In this document: piece after piece, positions 33,227 through 49,582 of the stretch
Layout of the letters: each line of letters opens with the position of its first letter
How positions within the stretch are numbered: position 1 is the first letter of the stretch
NCBI GenBank assembly: GCA_963693365.1
Contig: CAVNZM010000016.1
Location: 3,596,001 to 3,660,000 of the forward strand
Direction: 5' to 3'
Source: Amoebidium appalachense
Lineage: Eukaryota > Ichthyosporea
DNA: 64,000 bases
Position numbers and translations under genes: made by a program
Notes under the pieces: model-generated
What the model was told of the DNA's origin: nothing
Database searches by the model: none
What the model saw: the letters and a program-made list of their open reading frames with translations, nothing else

Positions 33227-34710
33227 TCACTCACCCCACTCAAATTGCTCAACTCTACGCGCCTTACTTAACCCCTCGCACCCACTCAACACTCCAATCT
33301 CCACGTCATCAAGCGCAGGGCACGAATACGCGCGGAAAAACCTCAAATTTCAGCTTTTTGCAATCGCAGATAGATCGCCAATTTTAGCGCATCTCTCCAA
33401 CACCAGCCATCGGCATTCCGGCAGACCCACCTCCCCCCTCGTTAACCTCTGTATTCTCCGGCATTCGATTACCCTTAATCTCTCGATCCGATTTTCATGC
33501 CCCACACGTATTGCGCTCACGTTCACCGATTCCAGCGTCAGGTCGGCGAGCGATACGAATGGCGAAAAGTCAGGCTCGCTCCCAAACGTAATCGACCTGA
33601 GAACGAGTTTCTTTAACATACCGGCACCCGTTTAAAGGCGTCAAATCGGGTAACGCGGTGGTGTACTTATCCAGAATGAACCAGAACTCCGTCCCGCGCA
33701 ACTCGAGCCTCCGACACGATGCAAGGGGCGGTATGTTCGGTTGGGAGCCCAAAACCACCGTCAGATCGCACAGGGAAGTGAGAAAAGTTAACCCCGAAAG
33801 GTCTTCCAACGTAGACTCTATACTCAGCGCCGAAAGAATCGGGAATGTGGGTAAGCCCTGAATAGTGGAAGGGTGGCGCTGTTCAGGAAGAAGAGTGCAG
33901 GAAGTGATTTCGCACTATTCCAGAAGATTCTCGAGCGCGGCGACGTCCGTCTGACCAATGGGAACGCGTAGGACGACGCAGCGAAGCGATTGGTGGTTGG
34001 TCGCCATGGCGAGCATGTTTGCCGACGTGAAACGGATTTCCGACACCGTTTTTATTGGGGCACAAACACCGGAATTTTGGCCGTTTTCCGGTGATATACG
34101 TAGGTTGACCGGCACGTCCGTGTACTTCTTCGACGTGCGGGAGTTTTGTCAAGACGTCGCCATAAAGTATGTCCGTGAAGATCCCCATGCCGAAAATAGT
34201 AACCCGGCGTATCTTCCGGCCCTGGGATAGCGCATCAATAACGGTCTGAGCCGCGCGACACCCATCCCTAATGACCATGTTTGGCGGTGCGCTGTGCACC
34301 GGCCCAACCTGATTCGCCGCCGCGTTTTCGGTTTCCGAGTGTAAATATACCGGATTATTAGGGAGGTTGTGCTGGTGAAACCGCTTGCGTATTCCTTGAT
34401 TTGGGCATGCGTGTGGTTCGCTGGCATTCCAAATGTTTCTTCCATAAGGATCCGCACATCCACGACCACCGTTCCCACGCTTGCTTTCCATATATGGTAA
34501 CCCGATGCGCTCGTGTCCATACCATATTTGGCGTGTGGAATGCTGGTCTGGTGGTGCCCGGTCTCCGGGCAGCGAACCAGAGCGTGAAAATGTCGACACG
34601 TGCGGGAAAGGGAAACCCTCGATGATTGGCTGAGGCGGTTGGTGATGCGGAGCTGCAGCTCAATCGGAAGGTGGAGGATGAGGCACGTGACTTGCACTCC
34701 ATCATCACGT
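33227..34710 (-). pseudogene. Decayed F-box / leucine-rich-repeat gene
   Basis: On the minus strand an F-box (LPIELQLRITNRLSQSS then SLSRTCRHFHALV) is encoded near 34670-34570. Leucine-rich segments follow down to 33227, such as LRCVVLRVPIGQTDVAALENL, LSALSIESTLEDLSGLTFL, LRSITFGSEPDF and CRWLVLERCAKIGDLSAI. The line of homology changes frame at least three times (within about 34240-34400, near 34115 and near 33620). It passes through an in-frame TAG (33915-33917) and TGA (33350-33352), after which LRR-like coding continues. No intron can remove these breaks. F-box/LRR proteins are substrate receptors of SCF ubiquitin ligases; this copy cannot make one unless several assembly errors are present. 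The start is unclear because the frame enters a C tract at 34866. Confidence 0.7.
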
Positions 34711-34854
34711 GACGAGGAATCATTTGATTGGTCATCTTCCTGTGTGGTGTGAGAGATGTTATTGGTATTTAGATGAAGAATTTTTTGGGAGGCTGAGCAT
34801 GGAGGGACAGGAACCAGGGGGGAAAGAGGGGAGGTGGGTTTTTTTTTTTTTTTT

Positions 34855-34885
<31 letters not shown>

Positions 34886-35528
34886 GGGAGGAGGAGGGTG
34901 AGAAAGGAGAATCCGTATTACAGGCAGCCTCACTTGCTTCTCTCTCTCTCTGTGCCCCACTCACTCTCTCCTGCCCCCCTCCCTCCCTCTGTTCTCCCCT
35001 CCCTCCCGTACATCTCTACCTCCCTCCCTGAGCCACTCCCCTCATCCCTCTCTCTCCCCCTTCCCCTCCCCCTCCCCCCCCCCCCCCCCCCCCCTCCCCT
35101 CCCCCTCTCCCCTTTTTCTCTCGCTCCCTCAGGTGTGTGTATGTGGGGAGATGGGGGCGAGGGGGAGGGGAATCGATGTCTCTTGTGAACGTATGTATCC
35201 ATGAATCGTGCTCTGTGGGCATTTGCTGGTGTTGAATTTTGCAATGGACCACATACAAACTGGTCAAACAAGCACAGTAAATAGATCACCCACCTATATA
35301 TTGCTTCGAAACTTAACAATGCATTCACCTCTTGCAAGTGGCTGTCGGCTATCCCCCCCCCCCCCCCCCTCTTACCAGGAGGGGGGGGGGGGAGGGGGGG
35401 GGCTCCTTGTCACAAACACAAGTTAAAAGAAAATTATCAGCAAAGAAGATAAATTATTAGTAAGCAAGATTTAAAAAAGAAAAAGAAAAAAAATACAGAA
35501 AACGAAAGAATAGTATACAGCCCTTAGT
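34711..35528. other. Low-complexity spacer
   Basis: T tract into G tract (34840-34888), CT/C-rich sequence (34937-35130), a C tract and G tract (35354-35400). No gene was seen. Confidence 0.7.
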
Positions 35529-36065
35529 TCACACCTGCCTGTAGCAGAGCTCACACAAGACTCTTTCCTCATTCCCTTTTCGATGCAAACCTTGTATGAT
35601 TAGGGCTTGGCCTCCTGCCTTCCTCATAAAAACATCATTCGTCTCTCTCTCTCCTTCTCTCTCTCTTCCCCCCTCCCCCCACCCCCCTCCTCCTCCTCTC
35701 CCCCTCCCCACCCCCCCCCCCTCCCTCCCCCTGCCCCCCCCCCCCCCCCCCCCTCCCCCCCCCCCCCCCCCCTCTCTGTCTCTCTCTCCCTCCCTCCCTT
35801 CCCCTCTGTTTTCTCTCTGCCCTCCTTCCTTCACTCTCTCTCTCTCTGAATGTCTTGTCTATTTCTCTCTTCCCTCCACCTGTTCCGCCCTCCACCCACC
35901 CCCTCCCTCCCACCACCACACACACCACCACCACCACACACCCCATCCCCCCCCCCCACCCCCCCACCCACCCACCCCACCCCCCCACCCCCATCCCCTC
36001 CCCGATCCCACCACAACCACCATTTGCATCACCACCCAACCGATCTTGCCTTTCCGACATACAGG

Positions 36066-36101
<36 letters not shown>

Positions 36102-36651
36102 AACGTACCATTCTTCTCGGCGATGGAGGACAGCATCACAGGCACTGTAACAGCACTTATGAAAGTAGCAGGACCCTTACCCACGCAGCACACCTGTTCA
36201 CATGTGCACGGTAGGAAACGGCCGTTTAGTTGGGAACATGAACTCATTTTGAATTACCCTTCACCCATGGCCAAGGATCCAAGGGAACATAGTATAGTTG
36301 CTGGACGGAGGAAACCGGCAAAGGGACAGGAGAATCATACACGAAAGAGACGGGCTTGAGCATGCCGCGGCTGCCACCCGTGGGGGGGGGGGGGGGGGGA
36401 GGGGGGGGGGGAAGGGAGAGGGTAGGTGAGAGGGTAGGGCAGTGGGGGGAGGGGAGGGGGGGGGGGGGGGGGGGGGAGGAAGGGGGAGAAAGGGGGGAAG
36501 GGGGGGGGGGGGGGAGGGGGGGTCCAATCCTAGGATGGGTACAGCACACTGATGGCTGGCGTTTTGGGGAGTTGTCAGTCATGTGTTTGTCCCTGTGTGT
36601 GTCATGGTGAGCTACACCATGCAGAATCGTCAACAAAGCCAAAACTACCCA
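35529..36651 (-). CDS. Unidentified multi-exon gene, 3' part
   Basis: Four minus-strand exons fit together in phase: 36651-36618, 36370-36265, 36193-36109 and 35644-35529 (TGA). The joined protein reads through GSFGFVDDSA, RGMLKPVSFVYDSPVPLPVS, VQQLYYVPLDPWPW, VCCVGKGPATFISAVTVPVM, LSSIAEKNE, NDVFMRKAGGQALIIQGLHR and GNEERVLCELCYRQV. I recognise no family; the final CELC could belong to a metal-binding pair. A further upstream exon may end at 36878 (CAT|GTGAGT), but its frame does not fit cleanly, so the 5' end is open. The last acceptor lies in an AG repeat where several adjacent AGs are possible; I chose the one that keeps phase. Alternative frames of exon 36651-36618 are hydrophobic and also open, so the model is tentative. 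Confidence 0.45.
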
Positions 36652-37033
36652 CTGAGATAGTGGTTGCAATGGGTGGGTGGTTGGGTGGGTGGGTGGGTGA
36701 GAGAGGTGCAGTTGGAGGGGGGGGGGGGGAGGGGAGGGTCGGTGGGGTACTGGTGGGTGATTGGGGGGGAGAGGGAGGGCAAGGGGGGAGTGAGAGGTGA
36801 CTCAGGTGAGTGGGTGGGAAGGGGTTGTGCAACCGAACACCATCGTAACGGTGCCCATGGTGTAAAAAGTCACTCACATGGAATGGGGGACCGAGCAAGA
36901 ACAAACAAAACGATGGTGTCACTTTGCCATCTCCGTTACTGGTGGAGAGGGGTGCGGAGGGCTGGAGCGGGGGTAGGGCGAATGGGGGGGTGGAAGTTGT
37001 GGATTGTGGATTGGAAGGGGGGGGGAGGGGGGG

Positions 37034-37066
<33 letters not shown>

Positions 37067-38087
37067 TAACCGAGGTATAACGTCCCGTTCCGTGTAGAGA
37101 TGGGTGCTCGATGTATGTCAAATAGTGCCCAAAAATTCAAGCGAGCTTTCTTTAGTAAGGCTTTGTGCAGCGCATCACACCATTCAATAAGAAAGAACTG
37201 TAAACTGATTATGAAAAAAAGGTTGTAAGACACACTCTTTGTAGCGTGTCAAGTCACGGAACACAAGCGCAAGAGGATGGATGTATTGCAAAGGGTTTCT
37301 TTCGACTTTGCTCCTCTGTGTAAAACACGTATTTATACAGCTCATGTGTGTATATATATATAAGTACTGTATGCACCCTCTTGACGAGTTTATCTGGTTG
37401 CAAATGGCATCGAAGTTATGGTCGTGCTGTTGTGGAGAAAACGAGAAAAACGAGATTCGGAAGCAAGCAGTTGTTGTTGACATAACGTGATTGGTTCACG
37501 CTGCACCAGATGCTCTCTAGTCCAATCATTGTTGAGCGATGCTGCCCGATAAGTCAGGTGCTGACGCAACCACACAATGCTGCACCCCTTCGAAGAAGAA
37601 CGAAAGTTCTCTTGATTTTCTTTAACTAAGTTTGTGTTTCTCTCTCACGATAGATGGCATACTTTCATAACATTTTCCTGTACGCTGCGGGTGTGGTACT
37701 TATTATGACAACGAGAAATAGTAAATCGGATGGCTAACAAACATCTAGCCACCACTTGAGTTAGAAAGCTGGAGGTGTTCAACCATAAGTGAGCGGTCAT
37801 CCCTGATAGATGACCTTGTTGCAGCTCTTTGGTTGGCTAAATGACAGAGTAAACACACCATCGATTATCAGCCAACACATAGTTGCGGGGTGATTTGTAT
37901 TTCATAATTTTCTTCTCTGCGTGTTTTCATAACACGGGGCTCGAGGATCCCCTTCATTGATACGCTTCTCTTGTTTCTGATACATACCAGATCCTCCTCC
38001 ACCTGGCTGCTAAGGTAGGAAAGATTGGTGTTCTGTTCCGTTTATTTTAAGTTTTTGGGCTTCAACAGACACTCGAAAACAAGAAAG
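36652..38087. other. Between unidentified gene and COQ10
   Basis: G tracts occupy 36716-36730 and 37016-37065. From about 37080 to 38080 the sequence is ordinary and includes inverted CCAAT motifs (GATTGG near 37491, CCAATCA near 37524) that may belong to the COQ10 promoter. A possible extra exon of the minus-strand gene lies at 36878-36938. I see no other gene. Confidence 0.5.
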
Positions 38088-43321
<5,234 letters not shown>

Positions 43322-43448
43322 CTCAATTTCAGTGGATTTGTTGGGGGTTTATAGGGGATAAAGTAGCTTAATTTGGTTGAATTGTTTGGGTTTGGGTATT
43401 TTATATGATAAGGTATGGGATTGAGTTGATTTGTTGTGGGGGGGGCGG

Positions 43449-43485
<37 letters not shown>

Positions 43486-44149
43486 GGGGGAGTTAACGGG
43501 TGGATGGGTGTTATCTGAGAAGTTGATGTGTTCGACAGGGTTTTTTTACGTGTGTGTGATGCGATGTGTATTGTATCATCCGTATGAAACAGTTGTTGGT
43601 CGTTCATTCACAGGCTCTAGAATGTTACGAAACACTGTAGATAGCACATCTGAATTGTCGTCGAAATACTTAGGCACACATTTTTCTTTTGTATGTTTTG
43701 GTCATGACCACACCGCACCATATCGGGTCTTGCTGCGATCACTAAATGAAATTTGAATCTTCCATACATAACTTCACGTGTTGGGGGAGGGTCCAAAAAT
43801 ATATGGAAATTGTCTGATGGTAGCTGTTGCCTAAAGAGATGTAAGGGGATGCAGTGTTATCTCACTAGTCGTATCTTCATCTGTAATATCTCGGTGATTG
43901 AAATTACATAAGATCAGCAAATAAATGTGGTCGAAGTCAGAGCCATGTCTAGTTTAGAGTAAGTGTTGTGAGGCGGCCTGTGGTCGCTATTAATAAACTA
44001 TCTTGCCATTGAATGTTTTCAGCTCTCAACAGTGACGTTTTGGACTAGAGGGGAGGGAGTGGGTGGGGGGGGGGGGGGGGGGGGGGTTGGAGTGGGTTTC
44101 AATAATTCGCTTGTAAATTTCTTCGACAAAAGCACCCCCTCCCCCCTAC

Positions 44150-44182
<33 letters not shown>

Positions 44183-44322
44183 CCCCCCTCCCTCCCTCTC
44201 TCTCCCCCTCCCCCCTCTCCCCCTCTCTCCCCCTTCCTCCCTCCCTCCCTCCCTCCCTCCCCCCTCTCTCTCTCCCCTCTCTCTCGCGCTCTCTCTCTCA
44301 CACACGCACACACACACACACA

Positions 44323-44356
<34 letters not shown>

Positions 44357-45822
44357 TCCTCCCCCCCCCCTCCCCCCCTCCCCCCTCCTCTCTCTTTCTC
44401 TCCCTCTCTCAGCTCTCTCTCAGCTTTATCCCCCCCCCCCGGCCCCCTCCTCCCCCACTCCCTCCCCTCCTGCTGCGAGTCCTCACGGCCCCTGCCCGGT
44501 ACGTGCGGCAATTTATTCCAGATCATCGTCACGAGAATGATTTTAGACATCATAGGGGGTGAATTGAATGAAAGACAAAACCTGGCCTTATAAACAAGGG
44601 AACGATCGCGAGGACCGAGCACGCCTGCCAACACATGTACAAACCGTGTACTACCACGGACATGTGCATGTGCGTTTCAGCCAGAACCATACACAAGCAA
44701 TGCGCGTGCGGAAGAAAATGTCGTTATCCAAGCGTATACATAACCGTTGTGTGTTAGTGGGTTAATATTAGTGTACTAAAATCATACTTATGAGTACTTA
44801 TGATGGAGTCCAACTTTTTTTGTTCTTTTATAAATACCATTTCTTTTGCACGCGAAAACTTCCCGTCTAAGTTTCCATATTTGGCCAATCAGTCAGAGCG
44901 CACACAAATTACTGGTTAACGCAAAAGGGCGGGTGATGTGTGTGTAGATATGTACGTGCTGCGCGTGGTTTTGGGCCTTAGTATGCAGTAACTGCGTTTT
45001 TTTGGATGCACGGGCTTCTTTCGCGTTTAGCATTTGGAGTATGTGTGTGTGTGTTGGACCCAAGCCTTGGTCGGTGTGGGAACGTGCACAGGCACACGTG
45101 CAGCACATACACAATTATGCACATCCATGTGCACATATCAACGACTAAGTTAGTATTGCTAAAGTCTCGATGTTAAGTCATGTACTTATAAGTATGATTA
45201 CATGTACAACACAATTCACAGACCAGCTGTGTGAGATCAAACCGACATTTCTCACTGATAATGAGTTCCAAGTACATACAAATACAACAAGGTTTGAAAC
45301 TATGCCCTGTGATCGATGTGTATGCGCATTTAAGTGCAAGTGCGTGCGTTATTATTAGGATGTGCGTGCGCACGTGTGCGTCTTATATATGGAAGGGTGC
45401 ACGTGTGTGGCACGTGACGCGAGTTTTAAAGGGCATTTACTACTACAGGTGGGTGTAATGTCGTAGACACAAGCTTATGTGATAATGTTCTGTTAAATAA
45501 CATACCGTGCACCCAACTTACCAAGCTGTGGTCTATTCGTCAAACCCAGTCTTTAATATGTGCTATTACAAAGCAAATATGACTACAAATACAACACAAA
45601 CTCATTACTAAGCAATTACTATGCCAGCAACTCAACTCGTGACATTCAGACATTTCAAAAAGCGAAATGTAAAAGTTAAATTTAAAATCAATGCCACGGA
45701 AGAAAAAAAAAACAAAAAAAAACAAAAAAAAACATTTAGTACCAGCAATCTGCACATTTCCATTTCGAAAACGAAACTTAAAGTTGACATCAAGCCTTTG
45801 GTTACAGTTAAAGTTTTTTTTT
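43322..45822. other. Between COQ10 and the membrane-protein gene
   Basis: A G tract (43436-43490) and a CT/C-rich block (44146-44450) flank ordinary AT-rich sequence. A short plus-strand open stretch after a TTTATTCCAG acceptor-like site (44522-44593, ending TAA) has normal composition but no partner exon or family. A CCAAT-type motif (GGCCAATCAG) lies near 44884. I cannot support a gene here. Confidence 0.5.
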
Positions 45823-47472
45823 TTATGGAAGCGAGTACCCGTTAGCGTCCACTCGCAGCACCTGTACCTGTCGTTGTCCTTCGTTTTGGTACGTCCTTGC
45901 CTTTGTGAGCACATACCCATCATTAACTCCAAGCATAGAGTTCTGCACCACCGCACGTGCACCATCAACAGGCGTATTCTCCATGCTGCTGCTGGGTGGT
46001 GGACGATACGGAACAGGAACAACCGGCGGTTTACCAGAAGGAGAAACTTTAACATTAATCGGGTGTGTGGGTTGTTGTGTGTCTGTTCTCATTTCCACAT
46101 ATCGGGTAGTTGGTGGTTGTTGCTGTGTGACGGCCTGAGAAACAGAGTTTGCACCCGGCTGACTGTAGTAATGCTGCACTAGGTCAATGTCTTCATAGTA
46201 AGATTCGGAGGCGGGGACGGGTGGAAGAGGGCGGAATGCGTGGTTTGAGTTCACCAGAACAGGTTCGTCGTAGTAGTGACTGGCTTTGCTGCCCTGGGTG
46301 GTTGAAGAAACGACGGAGGCGGTGTTGGTTGGATACTGTGATGTTTGAGAGAGCGAGAGGGAGAGCGAGTTTTGGACGTGTAGCTGTGATGTGCTCTTGT
46401 GTTCTTGATTTTCTACAGACACGGACGCAAAAGGCGTAGATGAACTTATGTTTCGTTTTGTAGATAATGTGTCTCCGATGCCCCCCGGTTTGGAGAAATC
46501 GCTTGGCGTAAAAGTAGGAAGGACCGGGGGTTGGTATTTGCCCTTGCTTGTGGTTTGGTTACGTTTCCTTCGTTTCTCAACGCAGTAATAGAGCCCGATA
46601 CCGAAAACAACAGTAAGGAGAGCAACACCCCCAGCTGCAATTCCTATGATGGCTCCCAAGGAAAGCGTAACGCCTGCAACGTCCACCACTACCGATGGGT
46701 TGGTTGTTGGTGTTTTGGTTGGGATATAGGTGAAGGTGCTTGTAAACGAACTGATGGAGGTGATGGGAACGGGTGAGTTGATGTTGGTTTTGCTTGATGT
46801 GGGGACAGGCGTGCTGCTTGGTCGGGGTGTGGTTGTGGGTGTGGGTGTGGGTGTGGGTGTAGGCGTGGTGGTGGGTGTGGGTGTGGGTGTGGGCGTGGGT
46901 GTGTTGCTTGTAAGTGTTGTGGTGCTTGGCTGCGTGCTTGATTCTACTGATGTGCTTGTTGTAGTAGACGTTGTGCTTGTAGTAGAGATGGTTGAAAGAT
47001 CAGATGTTTCGCTAGATGAGGCTGTCGTGGTGGCTACATCACTCGTCACCACGGTTGTGGAGGACATGGGCATAAACGTGCCTTTTTGCATCTCCGGATC
47101 CTTGATCCATACCAGCTGGGATGCACCCGTCAGGGGCTCCTTGTATTCGAAGCATTGATTGACCTTATATTCGAACGGTTGGGGAATAAGCTGTGTTGTG
47201 CATGTGCTGTCCAGAAACACGGCGGCGGAGATTCTGTCTGTGGAGTTGGTTCGGAAATACTTGAAGTAGCCAAACGATGTGCCATCCACAGGGTCACACT
47301 TGTCGTATGTCTTTTCGTAGCAATCACCTTTGTCGGTGCAGTTGGGAACATTATGATAGCATACCGTCAAGCCTGCAGCAAAACTAGAGTGAACTGTGAG
47401 GGAGAGAAGGAAGAGGAGGAAAGCTAGATGAGGAAGTCTTAGATCAGGTTGATTTCTTGTGTTGGAATGCAT
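45823..47472 (-). CDS. Type I membrane glycoprotein with SH2/SH3-ligand tail, intronless
   Basis: A single frame of 549 residues on the minus strand. Residues 1-33 form a signal peptide (hydrophobic LAFLLFLLSLTV, then SSFA). Residues 34-125 are an ectodomain with eight cysteines and N-glycosylation sequons (NCT, NST). Residues 135-262 are a mucin-like Ser/Thr/Pro stalk with TP repeats. A transmembrane helix spans about 272-297 (GAIIGIAAGGVALLTVVFGI), followed by a basic stop-transfer EKRRKR. The tail carries YYDEP (401), RPLPPVP (414, a class I SH3 ligand pattern), YYEDIDL (425), YVEM (458, YxxM PI3K-type) and YQNE (528, YxN Grb2-type). I do not recognise the ectodomain family. The architecture suggests a cell-surface receptor or adhesion protein that docks signalling adaptors after tyrosine phosphorylation. 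The start is the ATG at 47472; the frame continues upstream only through a GTG. Upstream CCAAT (48019-48025) and AAGATGGCGG (48037) may belong to its promoter. Confidence 0.75.
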   Translation of the reverse strand: MHSNTRNQPDLRLPHLAFLLFLLSLTVHSSFAAGLTVCYHNVPNCTDKGDCYEKTYDKCDPVDGTSFGYFKYFRTNSTDRISAAVFLDSTCTTQLIPQPFEYKVNQCFEYKEPLTGASQLVWIKDPEMQKGTFMPMSSTTVVTSDVATTTASSSETSDLSTISTTSTTSTTTSTSVESSTQPSTTTLTSNTPTPTPTPTPTTTPTPTPTPTPTTTPRPSSTPVPTSSKTNINSPVPITSISSFTSTFTYIPTKTPTTNPSVVVDVAGVTLSLGAIIGIAAGGVALLTVVFGIGLYYCVEKRRKRNQTTSKGKYQPPVLPTFTPSDFSKPGGIGDTLSTKRNISSSTPFASVSVENQEHKSTSQLHVQNSLSLSLSQTSQYPTNTASVVSSTTQGSKASHYYDEPVLVNSNHAFRPLPPVPASESYYEDIDLVQHYYSQPGANSVSQAVTQQQPPTTRYVEMRTDTQQPTHPINVKVSPSGKPPVVPVPYRPPPSSSMENTPVDGARAVVQNSMLGVNDGYVLTKARTYQNEGQRQVQVLRVDANGYSLP

Positions 47473-48256
47473 TTCTGTTGTGTTACTGGGAAGAACCCAG
47501 CATGGCACCACCTGCTAATATGCCTAATAGCAAACAAGAACAGGAGAAAAAAAAACGGGGAAAACAGAGGATGCTCACATGCAACCCTCATCCGCCGACC
47601 AAATTTTCAGTCGATTGGTCTAAATCGCTAACGAGGGGAGAGTTCGTCATCTGCACGCGTTGTGGCAGAAACATCAGAAACACCTATTCATAACCAGCTT
47701 TCACGTATAACATAAAGGAAAGAAGAAGTAATAGTAATAGAATGTTTAATATACTTTCACTTTCTCTTTCTTGTTCTGTTGACGGGGTGACTGAAACTGA
47801 AACGTAAACTTTGGGAACGTGAAGACAGGCTGAAACTTCTGGCATGCCACAGCTAATATCATTGTACCCAAATGATAAGATAGTCTACAAATACATTCTA
47901 AATTATAGTCTTATAAGCAGTTTGATGTGATTTGGCATATGTGCTATGACCTTTGCATTGGAAGACTAATGATAAAATGATTGCGTAATCCGTCGGAAAT
48001 TCCTTCGTCCTCCTTCAGCCAATCATCTCTAGGTGCAAGATGGCGGAGCCGTGGACTGTCATATGACTGTCATATGATCTTCAAAATGTTTCTCTTCAAA
48101 ATGTTTCATTCATATTTTTTCCTACTGAAATATAGGCCTCTGGCCTTCCTATCGATGGGAGATATATATTTTCCCTTCTTCTTATATATACATTCGTATA
48201 TACCAGAGGTACCGATGGCCTTTGGGCAGGCCCCATTGGTGTGGTAAAGAATGAGA
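47473..48256. promoter_or_regulatory. Upstream region of the membrane glycoprotein gene
   Basis: Non-repetitive sequence. It contains a CCAATCA box (48019-48025) and a YY1-like AAGATGGCGG (48037-48046) within 30 bp, plus a direct repeat of CTGTCATATGA near 48056-48076. No other gene is apparent. Confidence 0.4.
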
Positions 48257-48397
48257 GTCGCACACATCGATTCAGTCGCACACATCGATTCAAATGTCGC
48301 TCTTTATTATCTGCTAATAAATAGTATCCTTCGCGCATCCACCCCTAAACCAGGCCATCCGTGGCCCTAAGGGCCGGGGAACACCCCCATCCATGTC

Positions 48398-49582
48398 ATG
48401 GCACATGCCTATAATCGTTTCAGAACCTCTTTCAAAGTTCCATCTACACCCATCACACATGTGCGACCATTAAAACGTCCAGCAGATACACCTACCACAG
48501 ATGCACAACCAGAAAAACATCGCCTTAGACTAAGCGCAACACCTATTTACAATACACTACCCATTCAGAATAACACCACACCACTCCGTAGAAACACAAT
48601 AACAACCATGCCGAAACTTTCGGTTGATACAGTACTGGCAGAACTTGCCCTCGTTAAGAAACAGCTAAATGAGCTGTTACCACTCAAGAACATGATAGAA
48701 AAACTCCAAACAGAAAATACCCAACTCAAGCTCACCATTGATTCACTCACAGCCCAGCTAAACATTAGTGGATCGCAAAACCCCAAAACTCATGAGCAAA
48801 CATCTCGCGACGGAGACATTTCCACCCCAACACAAAACAACACAGGACCGGAAGCACAGCTCCCGGCAGAGTTCCTAGAATATGCGAACTCTCGTAAAAC
48901 ACCCGAGCTCCGCCAAATTGCCAAGGAAACATATGCCAGCATTCTTGCAGGCAACGAGTACCGCCGCAACTCCCCTCCCAAACCGCCGGCTAAGGGGAAC
49001 ACCCAAGCAAACGGTAACATCAACATCCCACCCAAATACGAGAGGGTGTATTTCAAAGTCAAGCACGGCAGACGCCCACACAGGGCCATGTGGTCCATCT
49101 TCAAGGCTCTCGGCTTCCGGTGCTCTCGCATCCTTTGTCTGTCCTTCATTGGATACGATGTGCTGGAAGTAGCAGTACGGGGCGACTATAACCGTGCGTT
49201 CATCCGTGACGCGACAAAGGGGTGTGGAAGCTTCTTCACCCACCTCCCAAGCTACGACCCATGCGCGCCGGAAAACATTCAGAAAGCAGACAAAGAACGT
49301 AAAGTGTCTGCTAAGAATGCGTGCGCCACACGATGTCGTGTACGCATCAGCAAGGCAAAAGAGTTCCTCGCAAAGTTGGAAAACGATGCTACGAGCGTGA
49401 TAGACACGGACACGAAGGAACCAATGTTTTCTGGTGAGAAACTGCTCGAGCGCAAACGCCGATGCGAGATGGAAATCGAGCTCTTCTGCGAACTGTTCGC
49501 GCTGGCGGAAGGTCGTGCATACGACCCCGTAAGCGACAAGTGGGAACCAACCCCACAGGTGTCGGACCAAACCGATGCCTAA
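48398..49582 (+). CDS. LINE ORF1 protein
   Basis: 394 residues. A Thr/Pro/Arg-rich N-terminus precedes a coiled-coil-like segment at about 76-126 (heptad leucines in LAELALVKKQLNELLPLKNM and LQTENTQLKLTIDSLTAQL). A basic C-terminal half contains several aromatic and cysteine residues. ORF1 proteins of LINEs bind element RNA and act as chaperones, often as coiled-coil trimers. No CCHC zinc knuckle is evident. A second ATG at 48608 lies just ahead of the coiled coil and is an alternative start. The stop overlaps the ORF2 start, which suggests coupled or reinitiated translation. Confidence 0.75.
   Translation: MAHAYNRFRTSFKVPSTPITHVRPLKRPADTPTTDAQPEKHRLRLSATPIYNTLPIQNNTTPLRRNTITTMPKLSVDTVLAELALVKKQLNELLPLKNMIEKLQTENTQLKLTIDSLTAQLNISGSQNPKTHEQTSRDGDISTPTQNNTGPEAQLPAEFLEYANSRKTPELRQIAKETYASILAGNEYRRNSPPKPPAKGNTQANGNINIPPKYERVYFKVKHGRRPHRAMWSIFKALGFRCSRILCLSFIGYDVLEVAVRGDYNRAFIRDATKGCGSFFTHLPSYDPCAPENIQKADKERKVSAKNACATRCRVRISKAKEFLAKLENDATSVIDTDTKEPMFSGEKLLERKRRCEMEIELFCELFALAEGRAYDPVSDKWEPTPQVSDQTDA

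Noticed and set aside
44522-44593. Possible terminal exon (IIVTRMILDIIGG...)
   Set aside because: A decent acceptor and stop, but no upstream exon in phase and an overlapping minus-strand frame of equal quality.
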